43,275 bases of DNA from Acidimicrobiaceae bacterium (lineage in GTDB: Bacteria; Actinomycetota; Acidimicrobiia; Acidimicrobiales; RAAP-2). Below are positions 38,579 to 43,275 of the stretch, in pieces. The notes below the pieces were generated by a model, which was not told the origin of the DNA, did no database searches, and was given only the letters and a program-made list of their open reading frames with translations. The DNA lies in assembly GCA_003133665.1 (NCBI GenBank), contig PKYK01000036.1:1-43275 (forward strand), given 5' to 3'. The position numbers and the translations under genes were made by a program. Each line of letters starts with the position of its first letter. Positions within the stretch are counted from its first letter, which is position 1.

Positions 38579-41323
38579 TCACCGCCCGCCAGCTCGCCGG
38601 TGCTGCGATTCATCCCGGTCGCGTCCGCGCGACGTGGGAGTCGGCGGCCGGTTCGCACGGCCCAACGTCGGGACCTCGAGCCGGATGAAGCGCGACGCCC
38701 GTCGACGGATTCGTCGATCGAGTCGCTCGGCGTGGGTGGACGGGGCCAGAGGCGTCCGGGCGTGCGCCGTGCGGTAGAAGCGCGTCTTGGCGGCTTCCAC
38801 CAGCAAGAGATAGACGACGACCATCGCCGAGAGGAGCAGGAAGAACTTCGCGGGCAGGGGAGTGAAGCCCAGGAGGTGGGCCAGTCCGGTGTAGGGGAGT
38901 ATCGCCCCGACCAGCGCGGCTCCCGTCGGCACCAGGAGCATTGCGTGACTCGGGCGACTCTTGAAGAATGGCACCCGCCGCGTGCGAATGACGTACACGA
39001 CGAGCGTCTGGGTCGCGATCGATTCGATGAACCAACCGGTGCGGAATCCATCGTGTCCCGCGTGCAGGATCGAGAGCATCACCCAGAACGTCATGAAGTC
39101 GAAGATCGAACTGATCGGACCGAAGATTGACATGAACCGACGGATGAACGACATGTCCCACGCCGCCGGACGCGCCAGCGCCTCGGGGTCCACCCGGTCG
39201 GTCGGAATCACCAGCTGCCCGGCGTTGTAGAGCAGGTTGTTGAGCAGGATCTGACTCGGCAGCATCGGCAGGAAGGTCAAGAACGCCGAAGCACCGGCCG
39301 CACTGAACATGTTGCCGAAGTTCGATGACGTGGCCATCAGGACGTACTTCATCGTGTTGGCAAAGATCCGCCGTCCCTCCATGACTCCTTCGGCGAGCAC
39401 CCCGAGGTCCTTGTCCAGCAGCACTACGTCTGCCGCCTCCTTCGCCACGTCAGTGCCCGAGTCGACCGAGATTCCGACATCCGCGTGGTGCAGCGCGACG
39501 GCGTCATTGACGCCGTCGCCCATGAACGCGACGTCCTTGCCGGTTCGCCGCGCGACTTTGATGATGCGAGACTTCAGGTCGGGGCTGATCCGGGCGAACA
39601 CGGTGGTGACCGGAATCGCCGCCGCCAACTGGTCGTCGTCCATTGGCTCGATATCGGTTCCGCTCAGCATCCCCATGCTCTCGAGGCCGATCTGCGTGCA
39701 CACCTGAACGGCCACCAGCCCGTTGTCGCCCGTGATGATCTTGACTTCGATGCCCAGACGCTCCAGTTTGGCGAGCGACTCGCCGGCGTCGGCCTTCACT
39801 CGGTCGGCGAAGACCAGGAACCCCTCGAACGCGAGGGCCCGTTCGTCATCGACCGTGAGCGTCTGTGAGTTCGCGACTGGTCGGCTGGCCACGGCGATGA
39901 CGCGGTCGCCCCCGGAGAACAGTCGCTCGAGCAATGCGCGAGTGGCCTCGCTGACCTCGACACAGCGCGACAGGACGACTTCGGGTGCCCCTTTGGTAAT
40001 CACCTGCGAGGCGCCCGTGGGGTCCTCAACGAGCACCGAGACCAACTGACGTTCGTGGTCGAACGGCAGTACCGCGCGCCGGGTGAAGCCGTCGACGCGC
40101 GATCTGACGTCGGTTCGCGTCGCGTCAGCGAGGCTCGACCACAGCGCCTGGTCGAGCGCGTTCCCGCCGACTGGCCCGCGGTCGGTCATGGTCGACTCAT
40201 TGCAGACGAGTCCCAACAGCAACGGCCGACCGCTCTCTTCACCGTGGACGTCGAGTCCGTGTTGGAAGGTGATGGTCCCCTCGGTCAGGGTTCCTGTCTT
40301 GTCGGTGAAGAGAATCTCAATGTTGCCGAGGTCCTCGATGGCCACCAGTCGCTTGACGAGAACCTTCTTGGTCGCGAGGGCTTTGGAACCGGACGAGAGG
40401 CTGACCGTCACGATTGCGGGCATCATCTCTGGAGCGATGCCGACCGCAATGGCCAGCGAGAAGAGCAGCGCTTCGATCAGGGGCCGCGACAGCGCCACGT
40501 TGATGACGAAGATGAATGCGGTCAGCCCCGCCGCTACCAGGAACAGGAACCGGGAGAACCGCGAGAGGCCGATCTCAAAGGCGGTCCGAACCTGTTGTTC
40601 GCTGAGACCGGAGGCGATCTGACCAAAGGACGTGTTGGTCCCGGTCTCGACCACGAGGCCCACCGCCGAGCCCTGGTGGACGACGGTTCCCATGTAGGCG
40701 CAGGCCGTCAGACCTTGCGCTCCGCGGCGGGTGTCAGGGTCCGCCGATTTCGCAACGGGCATCGACTCACCCGTCAACACGCCTTCGTCACATTCAAGTT
40801 CCTGGACTGTCAGCAGGCGCAGATCGGCCGGCACCAGCGAGCCGACGTTGAGCGACACGACGTCGCCGGGCACGAGGTCCGCCACCGGAATCTGCACGAC
40901 CGTCCCGTCCCGGCGGACCGGCGCGTTCTGACTGATCTTCGCGCGCAACGACGCCATCGCCACCTCGGCCGCGTACTCGTTGAAGAACCCGAGACCGACG
41001 CTCAGCGCCACGATCACGGCGATGATGATGGCGTTGGTGCCACCGCCGGTGAGTCCGGACACCAGGGCCGCGCCCAGCAGCAAGACGAGGATCGGATTGC
41101 GAAGCTGGCGCCACAGCACCGAACTCGCATGCACCTTGTGCACCTTGAGCAAGTTCGGGCCGAACCGGGCCAGGCGCTCGGCGGCCTCGTCGGACGAGAG
41201 ACCGTCCGCGCGACTGGCGAGCCGCGCGAGAGCCTCATCACCGGTCAACGCGGCGGCGTCGGCCAGGTCGAGCACCCCGAGACCTGCGCCAGCAACGTTT
41301 TCCACGGGGTCAGTCTTGCTCAT
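38579..41323 (-). CDS. mgtA: P-type ATPase, MgtA/MgtB-like (P3B magnesium import type)
   Basis: 914 residues from the ATG at 41323; a TTG at 41335 is less likely. N-terminal cation ATPase domain (SDEAAERLARFGPNLL), actuator TGES (VLTGESMPVAK), transmembrane APEMMPAIVTVSLSSG typical of MgtA, phosphorylation site DKTGTLT, KGAPEVVLSRC (nucleotide binding), and hinge MGDGVNDAVALHHADVGIS. Ten spans are likely, the last in VVVYLLLVEAAK. It should bring Mg2+ into the cell using ATP. The C-terminal 60 residues are very basic (Arg-rich), an unusual extension. No Mg riboswitch or leader peptide was recognised upstream; the 124-base gap to the next gene is divergent. Confidence 0.92.
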   Translation of the reverse strand: MSKTDPVENVAGAGLGVLDLADAAALTGDEALARLASRADGLSSDEAAERLARFGPNLLKVHKVHASSVLWRQLRNPILVLLLGAALVSGLTGGGTNAIIIAVIVALSVGLGFFNEYAAEVAMASLRAKISQNAPVRRDGTVVQIPVADLVPGDVVSLNVGSLVPADLRLLTVQELECDEGVLTGESMPVAKSADPDTRRGAQGLTACAYMGTVVHQGSAVGLVVETGTNTSFGQIASGLSEQQVRTAFEIGLSRFSRFLFLVAAGLTAFIFVINVALSRPLIEALLFSLAIAVGIAPEMMPAIVTVSLSSGSKALATKKVLVKRLVAIEDLGNIEILFTDKTGTLTEGTITFQHGLDVHGEESGRPLLLGLVCNESTMTDRGPVGGNALDQALWSSLADATRTDVRSRVDGFTRRAVLPFDHERQLVSVLVEDPTGASQVITKGAPEVVLSRCVEVSEATRALLERLFSGGDRVIAVASRPVANSQTLTVDDERALAFEGFLVFADRVKADAGESLAKLERLGIEVKIITGDNGLVAVQVCTQIGLESMGMLSGTDIEPMDDDQLAAAIPVTTVFARISPDLKSRIIKVARRTGKDVAFMGDGVNDAVALHHADVGISVDSGTDVAKEAADVVLLDKDLGVLAEGVMEGRRIFANTMKYVLMATSSNFGNMFSAAGASAFLTFLPMLPSQILLNNLLYNAGQLVIPTDRVDPEALARPAAWDMSFIRRFMSIFGPISSIFDFMTFWVMLSILHAGHDGFRTGWFIESIATQTLVVYVIRTRRVPFFKSRPSHAMLLVPTGAALVGAILPYTGLAHLLGFTPLPAKFFLLLSAMVVVYLLLVEAAKTRFYRTAHARTPLAPSTHAERLDRRIRRRASRFIRLEVPTLGRANRPPTPTSRGRDRDESQHRRAGGR

Positions 41324-41447
41324 CGGGCCCGACAATCATGGCGTTACGCGAGAGGGAATCGCGCTGCGGCGTTCATTCGGTCCGGGCAGACCGAGAAAAG
41401 GACCTTGTCCCCTGGCGTGGCTGGGACTTCGACACTAAGGGTGGACC

Positions 41448-42785
41448 GTGAATGGTTTCGTGGATCGAAGTGACGCGGGCCGTCAACTGGCCGCGAAGCT
41501 GACGACGCTGCGCCGTGACGGCGGCGTGGTGGTGCTCGGCCTGCCACGCGGAGGTGTGCCGGTGGCGTACGAGGTGGCCGTGGCGCTCGGAGCGCCACTG
41601 GACGTACTCGTGGTTCGCAAGATCGGCGTGCCGTATCAACCCGAATTGGCAATGGGGGCGATCGGTGAAGGCGGAGTCGTGGTGGTTGACAGCCACGTCA
41701 TGAGGGCGACGGGCGTGTCAGATTCGCAGTTCGCCGCGGTCGAGCAACGCGAGCGGGCGGAACTTGAGCGTCGGGTCGAGCGGTTCCGCGACGACCGCCC
41801 GTTGACGTCGCTCTTCGGTCGAACGGCGGTGATCGTCGATGACGGTGTTGCAACCGGGTCAACGGCGCGCGCGGCGTGTCGGGTGGCGCGCGCCTTGGGA
41901 GCCGCGAGGGTGGTGCTCGCCGTGCCCGTGGCCGCCAATGAGACCTTGCGATCCCTTCGGGGCGACGCCGATGAGCTGGTGTCGCTCATCGTGGCGAACG
42001 GATCGTTCTCGGTCGGCCAGTGGTACGAGCGCTTCGACCAGACCACCGACGACGAGGTCATTGCGTGCCTCAGACGTGCGGCCAGGCGGGATCTGCGCGG
42101 CGCCCTAGCCGAGGCGAACCTCGGCGCTCCGGCGCGGCGCGACGACGACGTCGTGTTCGACGTCGGTCCGGTGCGTCTGCGGGGACACCTCACCGTGCCC
42201 GAGGGTGCGTCGGGGGTCGTGGTGTTCGTCCACGGCAGCGGGAGTAGTCGCCTCAGCCCCCGCAATCGCCGGGTGGCCGAGTCACTCAACACGCTCGGCC
42301 TCGCGACGCTGCTCTTCGATCTGCTTACCATCGACGAGGAGGCCGATCGCGCCAACGTCTTCAACGTGGGGATGCTGGCCACCCGGCTGATCGGTGCGAC
42401 CGCGTGGCTCGAGACGCAGATCGGTGACGAGCTGCCCCTCGGCTACTTCGGTGCGAGCACCGGAGCCGCCGCCGCCCTGGTCGCGGCCGCGCAGCCCGCG
42501 TCGAAGGTTGTCGCGGTCGTCGCACGTGGTGGACGCGTCGATCTGGCCGGAGATCGACTGGCCGCGGTGCGCGCGGCGACCCTGATGATCGTCGGCGGCG
42601 ACGACCCCCTCGTACTCGCCCTCAACAGCGAAGCGATGAAGCAGATGACCTGCGAGTGTCGGCTCGAGATCGTCGAGGGGGCGACGCACCTCTTCGAAGA
42701 GCCCGGTGCGATGAACCAGGTCATGAGTCTGGCCGGCAAGTGGTTCAGCGCCCACCTGGCTCCCTTGACCCGGGTGTCCGCGTGA
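41448..42785 (+). CDS. Fusion of a phosphoribosyltransferase and an alpha/beta hydrolase
   Basis: 445 residues from a GTG at 41448, with TAAGGG 6 bases earlier; GTG 41460 also possible. Residues 1-215 are a type I phosphoribosyltransferase: GLPRGGVPVAYEVA, VRKIGVPYQPELAMGAIGE and the PRPP loop VIVDDGVATGSTARA. Residues 220-440 are a dienelactone-hydrolase-like domain: VVVFVHGSGSSR, nucleophile elbow FGASTGAAAAL (GxSxG), Asp in IVGGDDPLV and His in GATHLFEEPG. Both halves seem active. Such fusions, or the two genes side by side, are often next to an erythromycin-esterase homologue, as here. The pathway is not known; nucleotide or nucleoside-analogue handling is possible. Confidence 0.88.
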   Translation: MNGFVDRSDAGRQLAAKLTTLRRDGGVVVLGLPRGGVPVAYEVAVALGAPLDVLVVRKIGVPYQPELAMGAIGEGGVVVVDSHVMRATGVSDSQFAAVEQRERAELERRVERFRDDRPLTSLFGRTAVIVDDGVATGSTARAACRVARALGAARVVLAVPVAANETLRSLRGDADELVSLIVANGSFSVGQWYERFDQTTDDEVIACLRRAARRDLRGALAEANLGAPARRDDDVVFDVGPVRLRGHLTVPEGASGVVVFVHGSGSSRLSPRNRRVAESLNTLGLATLLFDLLTIDEEADRANVFNVGMLATRLIGATAWLETQIGDELPLGYFGASTGAAAALVAAAQPASKVVAVVARGGRVDLAGDRLAAVRAATLMIVGGDDPLVLALNSEAMKQMTCECRLEIVEGATHLFEEPGAMNQVMSLAGKWFSAHLAPLTRVSA

Positions 42786-42819
42786 GTTCGTTCGTGGGTT
42801 GGAATCGAAAGGGGTTGTC

Positions 42820-43275
42820 ATGACAATGATGGGGAGCACGCGTGCAAGCCTGACGCTCGATGAGATCGTTCCGGTGGTCGGCGCCGAGCGCGACTACGAC
42901 CAACTGCTCGACTGGATCGGGGATCGGCGCATCGTGCTGCTGGGCGAATCAACGCACGGCAGCCATGAGTTCTACCGTGAGCGCGCTCGGATCACCAAGC
43001 GTCTCATCGAGGAGAAGGGTTTCGTCGCGGTCGCGGTCGAGGCCGATTGGCCGGACGCCTACCGGGTGAACCGCTACGTGCTCGGTCTCTCCGATGACGC
43101 GGACGCTCGGTCGTCACTCGTCGACTTCGAGCGCTTTCCTGCGTGGATGTGGCGCAACCACGACGTTGCTGATTTCGTTACGTGGTTGCGCGATCACAAC
43201 GACCGCCACCGGGCAACCCGCGACAAGGCCCGGTTCTACGGCATCGACCTCTATTCGCTGCGCGCATCGATGGAG
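42820..43275 (+). CDS. Erythromycin esterase family protein, N-terminal part (3' cut by window)
   Basis: ATG at 42820 with AAAGGGG 5 bases upstream; the frame stays open to the window end, giving 152 residues. RRIVLLGESTHGSHEFYRER carries the Glu and His of the erythromycin-esterase/EreA-like fold, then AVAVEADWPDAYRVNRYV, FPAWMWRNHDV and FYGIDLYSLRASME, all family hallmarks. EreA and EreB open macrolide lactones, but most chromosomal homologues, including those beside phosphoribosyltransferases, have no proven antibiotic substrate. Starts 34 bases after the fusion gene and is probably co-transcribed with it. Confidence 0.9.
   Translation, partial: MTMMGSTRASLTLDEIVPVVGAERDYDQLLDWIGDRRIVLLGESTHGSHEFYRERARITKRLIEEKGFVAVAVEADWPDAYRVNRYVLGLSDDADARSSLVDFERFPAWMWRNHDVADFVTWLRDHNDRHRATRDKARFYGIDLYSLRASME

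Overview
This is high-GC DNA in which genes sit tightly packed, many joined by 4-base ATGA or GTGA overlaps. The gene content points to an actinobacterium, most likely an uncultured member of the Acidimicrobiia. Reasons: TAnnnT -10 boxes placed only 6-8 bases before start codons (leaderless transcription), a membrane-anchored SARP/BTAD regulator, a maleylpyruvate-isomerase (mycothiol-type) fold protein, a neocarzinostatin-family secreted protein, and a membrane-fused MurF-like ligase. The taxonomic call is inference from gene content; nothing in the window proves it.

Layout. 1-2.75 kb: operon of the 2-oxoglutarate dehydrogenase E1 C-terminus, a Regnase/NYN-type RNase with a histone-H1-like tail and an S1-like domain, FabZ, and exonuclease III. 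2.74-7.29 kb (minus): operon of a short UvrD-type helicase, a GlcD-type FAD oxidase and a ThDP-dependent decarboxylase/acetolactate-synthase-like enzyme. The last two together could turn a D-2-hydroxyacid into an aldehyde. 7.36-10.8 kb: alpha/beta hydrolase, membrane-fused MurF-like ligase and D-Ala-D-Ala ligase, a cell-wall precursor module. 10.7-13.8 kb (minus): a three-gene regulatory module (sigma-region-4-like protein, Thr-rich membrane-anchored protein, three-TM SARP protein), which overlaps ddl tail to tail by 105 bases. 13.97-19.1 kb: small conserved proteins, a lipoprotein, a large secreted GH3 glycosidase and an IMPase-type phosphatase. 19.3-21.5 kb: neocarzinostatin-like secreted protein and a DHA2 efflux pump.

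21.5-27.9 kb is the odd part. Coding density falls, and it holds a CHAD-domain gene with no usable start (a -1 shift at a G4 tract would restore one), tRNA-Val(UAC), a haloacid-dehalogenase gene broken by a perfect 14-bp tandem duplication, an intact CHASE-GGDEF-EAL c-di-GMP enzyme, and about 1.3 kb with no intact gene that contains a decayed tyrosine-recombinase C-terminus. I read this as an old, eroding insertion zone next to a tRNA gene.

27.9-34.1 kb: isochorismatase-family hydrolase; an ECF sigma factor with a recognisable ECF promoter and a downstream DUF4349 protein that may be its membrane sensor/anti-sigma partner; a fused beta-alpha carboxyltransferase with an upstream palindrome; a DSD1-type PLP enzyme. 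34.1-38.5 kb: YbjQ-family protein, O-methyltransferase, DinB/MDMPI-type protein, a YbhN/UPF0104 membrane protein that seems to begin at a leaderless AUC codon, and an AI-2E family transporter. 38.6-43.3 kb: MgtA-type P-type ATPase, a phosphoribosyltransferase-alpha/beta hydrolase fusion, and the start of an erythromycin-esterase family gene cut by the window edge. No CRISPR array, complete insertion sequence or rRNA was seen.
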